Part shown: in pieces, positions 17,120 to 25,381 of the stretch
Position numbering within the stretch: position 1 is the stretch's first letter
Layout of the letters: each line of letters opens with the position of its first letter
NCBI GenBank assembly: GCA_052161885.1
Contig: CP197396.1
Location: 2,604,001 to 2,668,000, forward strand
Length of the DNA stretch: 64,000 nt
DNA from: QKTW01 sp052161885
GTDB taxonomy: Bacteria > Bacteroidota > Bacteroidia > Chitinophagales > Chitinophagaceae
Direction of reading: 5' to 3'
The notes under the pieces: generated by a model
What the model was told of the DNA's origin: nothing
The model's input: only the letters and a program-made list of their open reading frames with translations
Databases searched by the model: none
Made by a program: the position numbers and the translations under genes

Positions 17120-18499
17120 ATGCAGATAACGATCATAGGTACAGGCTATGTAGGACTAGTAACAGGCACCTGCTTTGCAGAAACAGGCAATCATGTTGTC
17201 TGTGTTGATATAAACGAAGAGAAGGTAGCCCAGCTCCGTAACGGGAAATCCCCTATTTACGAGCCGGGCCTGGATGTGCTGCTGGAGCGTAATATCAAAG
17301 AAAAACGCATCAGTTTTACTACTTCTCTGAAAGAAGGTGTAGACCATGCGCAGATTATATTCCTGGCTCTGCCTACTCCTCCAGGAAAAGACGGAGCTGC
17401 AGACCTTCAGTTTGTACTGGACGTAGCTGCACAGCTGAGTACCATGCTTACCCGCTATACAGTAATTGTCAATAAAAGTACAGTACCGGTAGGGACGGCA
17501 GAAAAAGTATCTTCTGTACTGGCACTGAACCTGGACAAATCTTTGTACGATGTTGTATCCAATCCGGAATTTCTCAGGGAAGGTGTAGCAGTAGAAGACT
17601 TCCTGAAACCCGACCGTGTGGTTATCGGTACGTCTTCAGATAAGGCGCGCAAGTTGATGGACGAACTTTACCAGCCATTTGTACGGCAGGGCAACCCTAT
17701 TTACTTTATGGATGAACGTTCCTCTGAAATGACCAAATATGCCGGAAATGCATACCTGGCCATGCGTATCTCCTTCATGAATGAAATGGCCAACCTCTGC
17801 GAAAAAGTAGGCGCAAACGTCGACATGATCCGTGTAGGTATCGGCAGTGATTCCCGCATCGGTAAGCGATTCCTGTTTCCCGGCGTTGGTTACGGTGGCA
17901 GCTGCTTCCCCAAAGATGTAAAGGCACTCGTGCAGACAGCATCTGAATACGATTATGATTTCCAGATCATACGCACAGTAATGAAAGTAAATGACCGCCA
18001 GAAAACGATTCTCGGTCAGAAAATAAAAGAATACTATGGCAGCGATCTTACCGGCCAGACATTTGCCGTGTGGGGACTTGCCTTTAAACCTGAAACGGAT
18101 GACATCCGCGAAGCACCAGCCCTGGAACTGATAGATGAGCTGCTGGCTGCGGGCGCACAGGTACGTGCATTTGACCCTGAAGCTATGCCAAACGTGCAAC
18201 GCATATACGGCAATAAAGTAACATTTGTAGAAAACCAATACACCGCTCTGGAAGGTGCCAATGGCCTTGTCATTGTTACCGAATGGAGTGAATTCCGCAA
18301 TCCTGATTTCGAACGTATCAGTTCTTTGCTGGTGCACCCCGCGATATTTGACGGCCGCAATGTGTACAGCCTGGAAAAAATGGAACAGCTCAGCTTCTAC
18401 TACGAAAGCATGGGCCGCAAAACCATCCATGAGCATGTACGTGAAAGCTTCAGCATACCTAAGGAAACATTGGTGCGCGATCGCGGAGCAAACGACTAA
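17120..18499 (+). CDS. ugd: UDP-glucose 6-dehydrogenase
   Basis: A 459-residue NAD-dependent enzyme that oxidises UDP-glucose to UDP-glucuronate. It begins with the Rossmann motif ITIIGTGYVGLVTGTCFAE. The catalytic cysteine is in GVGYGGSCFPKDVKAL near residue 260, and the substrate-binding ALPTPPGKDG and SNPEFLREGVAVEDF are present. The C-terminal domain contains GLAFKPETDDIREAPA. The next gene consumes UDP-glucuronate. A strong hairpin (18509-18548) separates the two genes, so their levels may differ. Confidence 0.95.
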   Translation: MQITIIGTGYVGLVTGTCFAETGNHVVCVDINEEKVAQLRNGKSPIYEPGLDVLLERNIKEKRISFTTSLKEGVDHAQIIFLALPTPPGKDGAADLQFVLDVAAQLSTMLTRYTVIVNKSTVPVGTAEKVSSVLALNLDKSLYDVVSNPEFLREGVAVEDFLKPDRVVIGTSSDKARKLMDELYQPFVRQGNPIYFMDERSSEMTKYAGNAYLAMRISFMNEMANLCEKVGANVDMIRVGIGSDSRIGKRFLFPGVGYGGSCFPKDVKALVQTASEYDYDFQIIRTVMKVNDRQKTILGQKIKEYYGSDLTGQTFAVWGLAFKPETDDIREAPALELIDELLAAGAQVRAFDPEAMPNVQRIYGNKVTFVENQYTALEGANGLVIVTEWSEFRNPDFERISSLLVHPAIFDGRNVYSLEKMEQLSFYYESMGRKTIHEHVRESFSIPKETLVRDRGAND

Positions 18500-18508
18500 A
18501 ATTCCATT

Positions 18509-18548
18509 GCCCATGTTGTAAAATTGCTGGCTGCTTTACAACATGGGC
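18509..18548 (+). terminator. Strong hairpin between ugd and uxs
   Basis: Fourteen-base perfect arms (GCCCATGTTGTAAA and its complement) surround a 12-base loop; a T-rich but interrupted tail follows. It may be a partial terminator that lowers downstream expression or an mRNA stabiliser. Confidence 0.65.
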
Positions 18549-18585
18549 TTTATAGCTTTCTCTTTACAAAAAACAACTTCATATA

Positions 18586-19545
18586 ATGTCAAAACGCGTA
18601 CTCATTACCGGTGCTGCTGGTTTTCTCGGCTCCCACCTGTGCGATCGTTTCCTGGCCGAAGGCTACGAGGTGATAGGCATGGACAACCTGCTGACAGGCA
18701 ATATCAAAAATATTGAACACCTGTTTCCACGCAAAGATTTCACCTTCTACCATCACGACATTACCAAATTCGTACACGTTCCCGGCGATATCGATTATAT
18801 TCTCCACTTTGCATCTCCTGCCAGTCCTATCGACTACCTGAAAATGCCGATCCAGACGCTGAAAGTGGGTGCATTGGGCACACATAACCTGCTGGGCCTT
18901 GCAAAAGCAAAGGGTGCGCGAATTCTCGTTGCATCTACTTCAGAGGTATACGGAGACCCGCTGGTACACCCGCAGACAGAAGAATACTGGGGTAATGTAA
19001 ACCCGATAGGGCCGCGCGGTGTATATGACGAAGCGAAACGCTTTATGGAAAGTATTACCATGGCTTATCACAATTTCCATGGAGTGGAAACACGTATTAT
19101 ACGCATCTTCAACACTTACGGTCCACGCATGCGACTCGATGACGGCCGCGCACTGCCTACATTTATGAGCCAGGCGCTCCGTGGTGAAGATGTTACAGTA
19201 TTCGGCGACGGGTCTCAGACACGCTCATTCTGCTATGTAGACGATCTTGTAGACGGCATTTACCGTCTGCTGCTTTCAGACTACCATATGCCGGTAAACA
19301 TCGGTAACCCGGTAGAAATATCGCTGAAGCAGTTTGCAGAAGAAGTAGTGGAGCTTTGCGGCGCTGATGTAAAGATTGTTTACGAACCACTGCCCCAGGA
19401 CGACCCGAAACAACGCCAGCCAAACATTACCAAAGCAAAAACACTGCTCGGCTGGGAACCTAAAGTAGACCGCGCAGAAGGCCTCAGGCGCACACTGGAA
19501 TACTTTAAACAACATATACACGAACTGGCACCTGCTACTAAATAA
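18586..19545 (+). CDS. uxs: UDP-glucuronate decarboxylase (UDP-xylose synthase)
   Basis: A 319-residue short-chain dehydrogenase/reductase. It has the NAD-binding GAAGFLGSHLCDRF, the family-specific FASPASPIDYLKMPIQTLK, STSEVYGDPLVHPQTEEYWG, and the catalytic Tyr-Lys in YDEAKRFME. These are typical of UDP-xylose synthases rather than plain epimerases. The reaction converts UDP-glucuronate, the product of the preceding gene, to UDP-xylose for glycan synthesis. A clear terminator follows. Confidence 0.92.
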   Translation: MSKRVLITGAAGFLGSHLCDRFLAEGYEVIGMDNLLTGNIKNIEHLFPRKDFTFYHHDITKFVHVPGDIDYILHFASPASPIDYLKMPIQTLKVGALGTHNLLGLAKAKGARILVASTSEVYGDPLVHPQTEEYWGNVNPIGPRGVYDEAKRFMESITMAYHNFHGVETRIIRIFNTYGPRMRLDDGRALPTFMSQALRGEDVTVFGDGSQTRSFCYVDDLVDGIYRLLLSDYHMPVNIGNPVEISLKQFAEEVVELCGADVKIVYEPLPQDDPKQRQPNITKAKTLLGWEPKVDRAEGLRRTLEYFKQHIHELAPATK

Positions 19546-19548
19546 AAG

Positions 19549-19576
19549 AAAAGCACTCTACCTAGAGTGCTTTTTT
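19549..19576. terminator. Bidirectional terminator after uxs
   Basis: AAGCACTCTA pairs with TAGAGTGCTT and is flanked by A and T runs. It lies between uxs (plus) and the convergent gene ending at 19610. Confidence 0.85.
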
Positions 19577-19609
19577 ATTACAACCATTTTTTTCCTGACA
19601 GTCATTGCA

Positions 19610-20374
19610 TTAACGGAACTGCTTCTTCCAGAAAAAACCATTAAATACCAGGTTGAACTTCGCTGTCAGTATTGCTTTATCTGTCGGGTTGTCTCTATCT
19701 GATGTTAAACCGAAAGTACGGGTGTAACAGACCTTATTTTCGGCCGCATCTATGATCATTACAAACATTCTCACAGCTTCTTTCATAACAGGATCATCAT
19801 GTTGCAAGCCTGCCGTAGAAACTGCTCCTGCAGCGCCTCTCCGGTTGTAATTTTTCTTACTGCGCACATACCCTGCATTGCACAACACCATTCCGTACCG
19901 CCGGCCTGTATGATCCAGTAATGAGTCGATAAAACTATCTCCGGGAATTCCTTTACAGTACTGCTTATACCCTTTTTTCGTCTGCATCAGTATCAGCTCA
20001 TCCAGGAATCGTTGCTTTGAATAATTATCGGGTAATTCTATTTTCACTGGCCGCTTCATCTCCGCTGCATAATCGTTCAGCAATTGCTTTTCTATATTAA
20101 GATTTACTGCAGATAACGAGTCATCCAGCTCAACCTCATCTCCGTTATTAATCCAGCCGATAAGAGATACAGGCTCAAAATAATACAGGTTGTCTATTTT
20201 AGCAGCTGTTGCACCTTTCGCAAGATGCGGATTGGTAGTGGTCCATGGGCCGCTGTAGCAGATTTCACGTATATCAGCCGTGCGTATAAAATGCTGCGCA
20301 TTTGCTTGTAGCGTTGAGATACAAAGCATTGCAGCAGGTAGCAGGGCATTTAGAAAACAGGGGTATAGCTTCAT
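19610..20374 (-). CDS. Uncharacterised exported protein
   Basis: A 254-residue protein with a signal peptide (MKLYPCFLNALLPAAMLCIS, cleavage near ANAQ). The body contains FVMIIDAAENKVCYTRTFGL near the C-terminus and KKNYNRRGAAGAVSTAG; I recognise no domain. The frame extends to 20581, but the ATG at 20374 starts a textbook signal peptide and is preferred. It is divergent from the exported protein at 20509, with a 134-bp shared upstream region. Confidence 0.7.
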   Translation of the reverse strand: MKLYPCFLNALLPAAMLCISTLQANAQHFIRTADIREICYSGPWTTTNPHLAKGATAAKIDNLYYFEPVSLIGWINNGDEVELDDSLSAVNLNIEKQLLNDYAAEMKRPVKIELPDNYSKQRFLDELILMQTKKGYKQYCKGIPGDSFIDSLLDHTGRRYGMVLCNAGYVRSKKNYNRRGAAGAVSTAGLQHDDPVMKEAVRMFVMIIDAAENKVCYTRTFGLTSDRDNPTDKAILTAKFNLVFNGFFWKKQFR

Positions 20375-20508
20375 ATTCCGAAAATATATAAAACAATTAA
20401 CACCATAAGGGTCTATAAATTCTTTTTCCAATAAAGAATTCATGGTTGCCTGTTTCTCCTGACAAATACTAAAGTCTGCAGCTGTACGTTCATAACAAAA
20501 GCGCATAT

Positions 20509-21240
20509 ATGAAACGATTCCTTCTTCCCGCCATTCTTCTTTGTGCTCTGCAAAGTATGGCCCAAAGCTCAGACAGGTCACCGCTCTCTCTCAGCGTTGC
20601 AGAAAAGTTAGCCGGCGACCAGGCGTCTTTCAATGAGGTTAAAAACACCTTGGGTAAGCCCACCCAGGAGACCATGTCACCGGACAATGCAGCAATCGAA
20701 TACAATACTGGAAACATAATATGCCGCTTTATGTTTGACGGCAAACGAATGCTTACAAATGTGATATACAGAAACAAATCGGACCAGGAGCCGGACCTTA
20801 CGTACGAACAGGTTAAAGAGACACGTAAAAAGCACAATTTGGCAGAAATACGCAAACGTCTTGGTGATCCTACAGAGGTAGATATCAGCGGCTGTGAAGA
20901 GAACTGGTATTACAGAACCAGGAAATCCAATACACTCCTTGTAAAATTTGACCTTTCCGGCGAAAATGCCGTGGTAAAAAAATATGAATTTTATGCCGAT
21001 AATTTAAGCGCCCATACGTCCGAAATCACTTCCCAGCAGGCAGATGCGCTTCAAAAGGGCACTTCAACCACCAAAGATATCCTGGAGGAATTCGGCGAGC
21101 CGGTCAAATTGAGACTCAGCGACAAAGGTGAAGAGTGGCTGTATACCTCCGGCAATACAATGCTGATGGTGTATTTTGACAATCAGTCTGTAATGAGCAA
21201 TTACATGTACCGCAACGACAGCAGCAAGGAGAAACTGTAA
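20509..21240 (+). CDS. Exported protein with three BamE-like repeats
   Basis: A 243-residue protein with a signal peptide (residues 1-19, SMAQ). Three segments of about 65 residues each share the pattern LGxPT or FGEPV, then a Trp/Tyr strand, then a hydrophobic strand: near residues 38-75 (VKNTLGKPTQETM), 105-145 (IRKRLGDPTEVDI then NWYYRTRKSN) and 178-225 (ILEEFGEPVKLRL then EWLYTSGNTMLMVYF). The layout recalls the SmpA/BamE fold. This is a fold-level guess from pattern only, and no partner gene is nearby. It probably acts in the periplasm. Confidence 0.7.
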   Translation: MKRFLLPAILLCALQSMAQSSDRSPLSLSVAEKLAGDQASFNEVKNTLGKPTQETMSPDNAAIEYNTGNIICRFMFDGKRMLTNVIYRNKSDQEPDLTYEQVKETRKKHNLAEIRKRLGDPTEVDISGCEENWYYRTRKSNTLLVKFDLSGENAVVKKYEFYADNLSAHTSEITSQQADALQKGTSTTKDILEEFGEPVKLRLSDKGEEWLYTSGNTMLMVYFDNQSVMSNYMYRNDSSKEKL

Positions 21241-21263
21241 CCCAGCCGGACAGATCATATATC

Positions 21264-21294
21264 AAGGCCTGCGCAGATGCACAGGCCTTTTTTT
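21264..21294. terminator. Terminator shared by the 20509 gene and birA
   Basis: AAGGCCTG pairs with CAGGCCTT, followed by a run of seven T. It lies in a short gap between two convergent genes. Confidence 0.85.
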
Positions 21295-21298
21295 ACCA

Positions 21299-22060
21299 TT
21301 ATTTTGCCCACAGCCATTGTACGGCACCATGCACATAATGCTCTATCCGTCCGTCTGTTGTCTGTACTTCCAGTCTTCCATCGGCATTTGCACCCAAAAC
21401 CGTTGCCAGCCATTCATTCGCATCATCAGCAAATGCCTGGTCCTGGTTTATACGGTAGAGCATAGTATTATAGCGCTCCATCACCTGCATTTCCATAGGA
21501 ATATGCATTACCTCTTTCAGTATGCTGTTACGTAATATATTCTGAATATCTACGACTTTGTACGCTTTACCGGATGCTGTTTTTAAGGAACCGGCATTAG
21601 GCAGGTTGTCGGGAAACGATTCCTGCAGTACGTTGACACCCAGACCAATAATGCTGTACAGCCACTGACTGCCACGTAAAACATTTTCTATAAGGATTCC
21701 CCCTGTCTTTTTGTCATTGACAATAATATCGTTGGGCCATTTAATACGCACATCCCACTGTTCATCTATGTCCTGCAGGGATTCTGCAATGGCTGCAGCC
21801 ACAGAGGCATTAAAGACAAATTGCTTGTCCAGACCAGCTTTGGGCACCACAATAATGCTCATAAGCACGCTTTGCCTTGGAGTATCGGTCCATGTTCTGC
21901 CGCGCTGCCCTTTTCCACTTGTCTGCTCTTTGGCTACAATTGTCAGGCCGGGTTGTGCCGTATCGGCATCAATGATGCGCATGGCATAGTTATTGGTGCT
22001 GTCTATAGTGTCAAGTTCAATAATCGGGGCATCTGATAATGCCTGGAAGTTTGGTGCCAA
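21299..22060 (-). CDS. birA: Biotin-[acetyl-CoA carboxylase] ligase
   Basis: A 253-residue biotin protein ligase that attaches biotin to the carboxyl-carrier protein. Catalytic features are ELDTIDSTNNYAMRI near residue 20, the biotinyl-AMP loop KEQTSGKGQRGRTW, and IKWPNDIIVNDKKTGGILIE near 105. There is no N-terminal helix-turn-helix, so it is a monofunctional ligase and not a repressor. No ATG lies upstream of the conserved STN segment; the start is taken as TTG at 22060. It is divergent from rsfS by 60 bp. Confidence 0.9.
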   Translation of the reverse strand: MAPNFQALSDAPIIELDTIDSTNNYAMRIIDADTAQPGLTIVAKEQTSGKGQRGRTWTDTPRQSVLMSIIVVPKAGLDKQFVFNASVAAAIAESLQDIDEQWDVRIKWPNDIIVNDKKTGGILIENVLRGSQWLYSIIGLGVNVLQESFPDNLPNAGSLKTASGKAYKVVDIQNILRNSILKEVMHIPMEMQVMERYNTMLYRINQDQAFADDANEWLATVLGANADGRLEVQTTDGRIEHYVHGAVQWLWAK

Positions 22061-22069
22061 AAGATTTTA

Positions 22070-22077
22070 TAATTTTG
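22070..22077 (+). promoter_or_regulatory. -7 promoter box of rsfS-ftsH
   Basis: TAATTTTG matches TAnnTTTG and lies 43 bp before the rsfS start, in the 60-bp divergent region shared with birA. Confidence 0.5.
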
Positions 22078-22120
22078 GTAGATTGTAAAGATATTGCCAA
22101 CAAAACAGATTTAAACAAAT

Positions 22121-22519
22121 TTGGAGAAAATAATAACTGCCTTACAGGGACGTAAAAAAGCACCCTCAAAGCTTACACGCGACAGCAAGCTTTTTACCAG
22201 TATCCTTGAAGCCATCAGAGAAAAGAAGGGAACTGCTATTGTATCGCTCGATCTTACCAACATCGAGGAAGCCGTAGCAGATTTTTTCATTTTATGCGAA
22301 GCCCAGTCCCATATACAGATTAAAGCCATTGCAGATAATATTGCAGATGTACTGGAAAGGGATTGTGATGAAAAGCCTTACCATATAGAACGTGGTGAAC
22401 AATGGACACTTGTGGATTATGTAAACATTGTAGTGCATATCTTCAACCATGAACACCGTAAATTCTATGATCTGGAAAGCTTATGGGCCGATGCAGAACA
22501 GATGGAGCACAACGACTGA
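22121..22519 (+). CDS. rsfS: Ribosome silencing factor RsfS
   Basis: A 132-residue RsfS/Iojap family protein. It binds ribosomal protein L14 and blocks subunit joining when nutrients are scarce. The family core is clear: SLDLTNIEEAVADFFILCEA, then SHIQIKAIADNIADVLERD, then WTLVDYVNIVVHIF. No ATG lies near the N-terminus; a TTG at 22121 is the best start. It is 40 bp upstream of ftsH and probably co-transcribed with it, an arrangement common in Bacteroidota. Confidence 0.92.
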   Translation: MEKIITALQGRKKAPSKLTRDSKLFTSILEAIREKKGTAIVSLDLTNIEEAVADFFILCEAQSHIQIKAIADNIADVLERDCDEKPYHIERGEQWTLVDYVNIVVHIFNHEHRKFYDLESLWADAEQMEHND

Positions 22520-22559
22520 TCAGCGTTAAAAAGAATATTTAAAGACATTTCTCAGAACA

Positions 22560-24554
22560 ATGGAAGACAACAAACAAAGGCCGGGAATGACTCCCGGCGG
22601 CGACAATAAAACCCCGCGCAAAGGCCCGCGATTCAATATATACTGGATTTACGGTATCATATTCGTGGCCCTTATCGCTGTGCAGTTCTTTGGCACCAGC
22701 CTTAATTCTGCCGGCAGCCAGAAAAGTTTCATGGACTTTAAATCGGACCTCTATAAAGGGCAGGTGGAAAAAGTAGTTGTGGTAAACAACAATGAAGCTG
22801 AAATATACCTGAAGAAAGATGCAGCCCAGGCACCGGATTCAAAATTCAACATGAATACGGAAAAAGGCCCGGCTTACTCTTTCAAGATCGGTTCCGTAGA
22901 ACAGTTCCGCGATGATCTTCATGATGCAGAACAGCAACTGCCCGGCACCATTCAGCAGCCGGCTGTTATGTACGATACCCGCGGCAACCTGCTGCGCGAC
23001 ATTCTTCAGTCATTCCTGCTGCCCGTAATCATCCTGGTGGCTATGTGGTTCCTGATCATGCGCAAAATGGGCGGTGGCGCTCCCGGCGGCGGTGCAGGCG
23101 GTATATTTAATATCGGCAAATCAAAAGCCCAGCTGTTTGAAAAAGGTACACGTGTAAACATTACCTTCAACGATGTTGCCGGTCTTGATGAAGCGAAAGT
23201 GGAAGTAATGGAGATCGTCGATTTCCTGAAAAATCCTAAAAAATACACTGCGCTGGGTGGTAAAATCCCTAAAGGAGCGCTACTTGTAGGGCCTCCGGGT
23301 ACCGGTAAAACCCTGCTTGCAAAGGCAATGGCGGGAGAAGCACAGGTGCCTTTCTTCTCAATGTCCGGTTCTGATTTCGTGGAAATGTTTGTGGGCGTGG
23401 GCGCCAGCCGCGTACGTGATCTGTTCAAGCAGGCACGTGAGAAATCACCCTGTATCGTTTTTATTGATGAAATAGATGCAATAGGCCGTGCACGTGGCAA
23501 AAACATGGTAATGAGCAATGACGAACGCGAAAACACCCTGAACCAGCTGCTCGTAGAGATGGATGGTTTCAGCGGAGACAGCGGTATTATCGTACTTGCA
23601 GCTACCAACCGGCCGGATGTACTGGATGCAGCCCTGCTGCGCCCGGGCCGTTTTGACCGCCAGATATCAATCGACATTCCGGATGTAAAAGGCCGTGAGA
23701 AAATATTTGAAGTGCACCTGAAGCCGATCAAGAAATCAAGAGACCTGAACATTCACAAACTGGCCGTACAAACACCAGGCTTTGCAGGTGCCGATATCGC
23801 CAATATCTGTAACGAAGCAGCATTGATTGCCGCCCGTAACGGAAAATCAGAAGTGGATATGCAGGATTTCAATGATGCCATTGATCGTGTGATCGGCGGT
23901 CTTGAAAAGAAAAATAAAATCATTTCACCGGACGAAAAACGTGTTATCGCTTATCACGAAGCTGGTCACGCAGTATCAGGCTGGTTCCTGGAACATGCGC
24001 ACCCGCTCGTTAAAGTAACGATCGTGCCACGTGGTGTTGCTGCACTTGGTTATGCGCAATACCTGCCGAAAGAAATGTACATCCGCAATACAGATCACCT
24101 GCTGGACGATATGTGTATGTCACTTGGTGGCCGTGCGGTTGAAGAACTGGTATTCCATAAGATATCTACCGGCGCCCTGAGCGATCTGCAGCATGTAACC
24201 CGTATGGCTTATGCTATGGTGAGCGTATATGGTATGAACGATAAGATCGGTAACATATCTTTCTACGATGCACAGAGCGAAGGCAGCTTCAACAAACCAT
24301 ACTCTGAAGAGACCGGTAAAATGATTGACGATGAGGTGCGCAAACTGGTAGACGGTGCTTATACTAAGGTAAAAGAACTGCTCCAGGATAAAATGGAATC
24401 CGTAAAAATCATTGCTGAAGAGCTGCTTAAAAAAGAAGTGCTTTACAAAGATGATATGGAGCGCCTGATTGGTACCCGCCCTTATGAAGAAGGTCCGGCA
24501 GTGGACGAACTGCCTCCGCTGGGTGGTGGCGTTGTCAGCAACGAATCATACTAA
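22560..24554 (+). CDS. ftsH: ATP-dependent zinc metalloprotease FtsH
   Basis: A 664-residue membrane-anchored AAA+ protease that removes damaged membrane proteins and short-lived regulators. Two membrane helices flank a periplasmic domain: about residues 27-46 and about 148-167 (SFLLPVIILVAMWFLIM). The AAA module has Walker A GPPGTGKT, Walker B IVFIDEIDAIGR and the second region of homology NRPDVLDAALLRPGRFDR. The M41 zinc site HEAGH is near residue 465. A Gly-rich linker (GGGAPGGGAGG) follows the second helix. Length and order are normal. Confidence 0.97.
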   Translation: MEDNKQRPGMTPGGDNKTPRKGPRFNIYWIYGIIFVALIAVQFFGTSLNSAGSQKSFMDFKSDLYKGQVEKVVVVNNNEAEIYLKKDAAQAPDSKFNMNTEKGPAYSFKIGSVEQFRDDLHDAEQQLPGTIQQPAVMYDTRGNLLRDILQSFLLPVIILVAMWFLIMRKMGGGAPGGGAGGIFNIGKSKAQLFEKGTRVNITFNDVAGLDEAKVEVMEIVDFLKNPKKYTALGGKIPKGALLVGPPGTGKTLLAKAMAGEAQVPFFSMSGSDFVEMFVGVGASRVRDLFKQAREKSPCIVFIDEIDAIGRARGKNMVMSNDERENTLNQLLVEMDGFSGDSGIIVLAATNRPDVLDAALLRPGRFDRQISIDIPDVKGREKIFEVHLKPIKKSRDLNIHKLAVQTPGFAGADIANICNEAALIAARNGKSEVDMQDFNDAIDRVIGGLEKKNKIISPDEKRVIAYHEAGHAVSGWFLEHAHPLVKVTIVPRGVAALGYAQYLPKEMYIRNTDHLLDDMCMSLGGRAVEELVFHKISTGALSDLQHVTRMAYAMVSVYGMNDKIGNISFYDAQSEGSFNKPYSEETGKMIDDEVRKLVDGAYTKVKELLQDKMESVKIIAEELLKKEVLYKDDMERLIGTRPYEEGPAVDELPPLGGGVVSNESY

Positions 24555-24579
24555 ATCAATCCTGATTAAAATAAATGCG

Positions 24580-24612
24580 AAAGCAGTGAGTATAAAACTC
24601 GCTGCTTTTTTA
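24580..24612 (+). terminator. ftsH terminator
   Basis: AAAGCAGTGAGT pairs with ACTCGCTGCTTT around ATAAA, followed by TTTTT. The T tail runs straight into the next gene's -7 box. Confidence 0.8.
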
Positions 24613-24618
24613 TTTTTG
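24611..24618 (+). promoter_or_regulatory. -7 promoter box of the LUD gene
   Basis: TATTTTTG (TAnnTTTG) lies 21 bp upstream of the ATG at 24640 and fixes that start against an open frame running back into ftsH. Confidence 0.6.
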
Positions 24619-24639
24619 CAGATAATTCCAGCGCGATAT

Positions 24640-25311
24640 ATGCAATCATTGAAGACCTCCAGAGCCAAAGAAAATATTTTACGAAAGATCCGTACGGGGC
24701 TTACAGCGTCTTCATTACCTATGCCGTTTCCTGAAGCAGAAAAAACAACTACTGAACAAGTATTTGCACACGCCAATGCGTCTGCCGAAGAGCAATTTGC
24801 AGAAGCATTTATTACCCTCGGAGGGAAATTTGTTTTCTGCGAGAATGAGCAGGATTTATTTGACAATATTCACATCCTGTACGATCAGCGTGGATGGCAG
24901 CAATTGCTTTGCGCAGAACCACGGCTGCTGCACTCCTTTCAGAATAACAAACTGAACTTTATCCAACAGGCAGATTCCCGCGCCGGTGGTGCAGATGCCT
25001 GCATTACGGGGTGTGAGGCATTAGTAGGCCGTACCGGTTCTGTATTGCTCAGCAGCAGGCAGTTTCATGGCCGTGTGGCTCCTGTATATTTCCCGGTGCA
25101 TATCATTGTGGCTTACACCAGCCAGGTAGTGCCGGATATACGCCAGGGCTTCGAAATGCTGAAGGAGCGCTATGGCAACAACATCCCTTCTATGATCAAC
25201 CTGAATACAGGTCCCAGCCGCACTGCAGATATTGAAAAAACGCTGGTAGTAGGTGTACATGGCCCGAAAGAAGTTTTCTGCTTCCTTGTAAATGGCGGCA
25301 ATGGTCAATAG
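24640..25311 (+). CDS. LUD domain protein (LutC-like)
   Basis: A 223-residue protein of the LUD (lactate utilisation) family. It has an N-terminal helix (AKENILRKIRTGL), the segment IQQADSRAGGADACITGCEAL around residue 107, and GTGSVLL-like strands ending in the family's NLNTGPSRTADIEKTLVVG and HGPKEVFCFLVN. LutC works with LutA and LutB in L-lactate oxidation, but neither is nearby, so the exact role is open. The start is fixed by the promoter box. Confidence 0.82.
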   Translation: MQSLKTSRAKENILRKIRTGLTASSLPMPFPEAEKTTTEQVFAHANASAEEQFAEAFITLGGKFVFCENEQDLFDNIHILYDQRGWQQLLCAEPRLLHSFQNNKLNFIQQADSRAGGADACITGCEALVGRTGSVLLSSRQFHGRVAPVYFPVHIIVAYTSQVVPDIRQGFEMLKERYGNNIPSMINLNTGPSRTADIEKTLVVGVHGPKEVFCFLVNGGNGQ

Positions 25312-25315
25312 TGGA

Positions 25316-25381
25316 TTGTAATCAAGTATCAAGTTGTGGCGTCGAATCTCCATTTTATATCTCAATACTTACATCTCAGAT
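25316..25381. repeat. Intergenic simple-sequence tract (AAGTATCAAG and ATCTCAATAC words)
   Basis: Contains AATCAAGTATCAAG and ACATCTCAGATC, the reverse-complement and companion words of the tracts at 14.7, 32.0, 34.6 and 43.1 kb. It fills the whole gap between two convergent genes. Confidence 0.55.
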
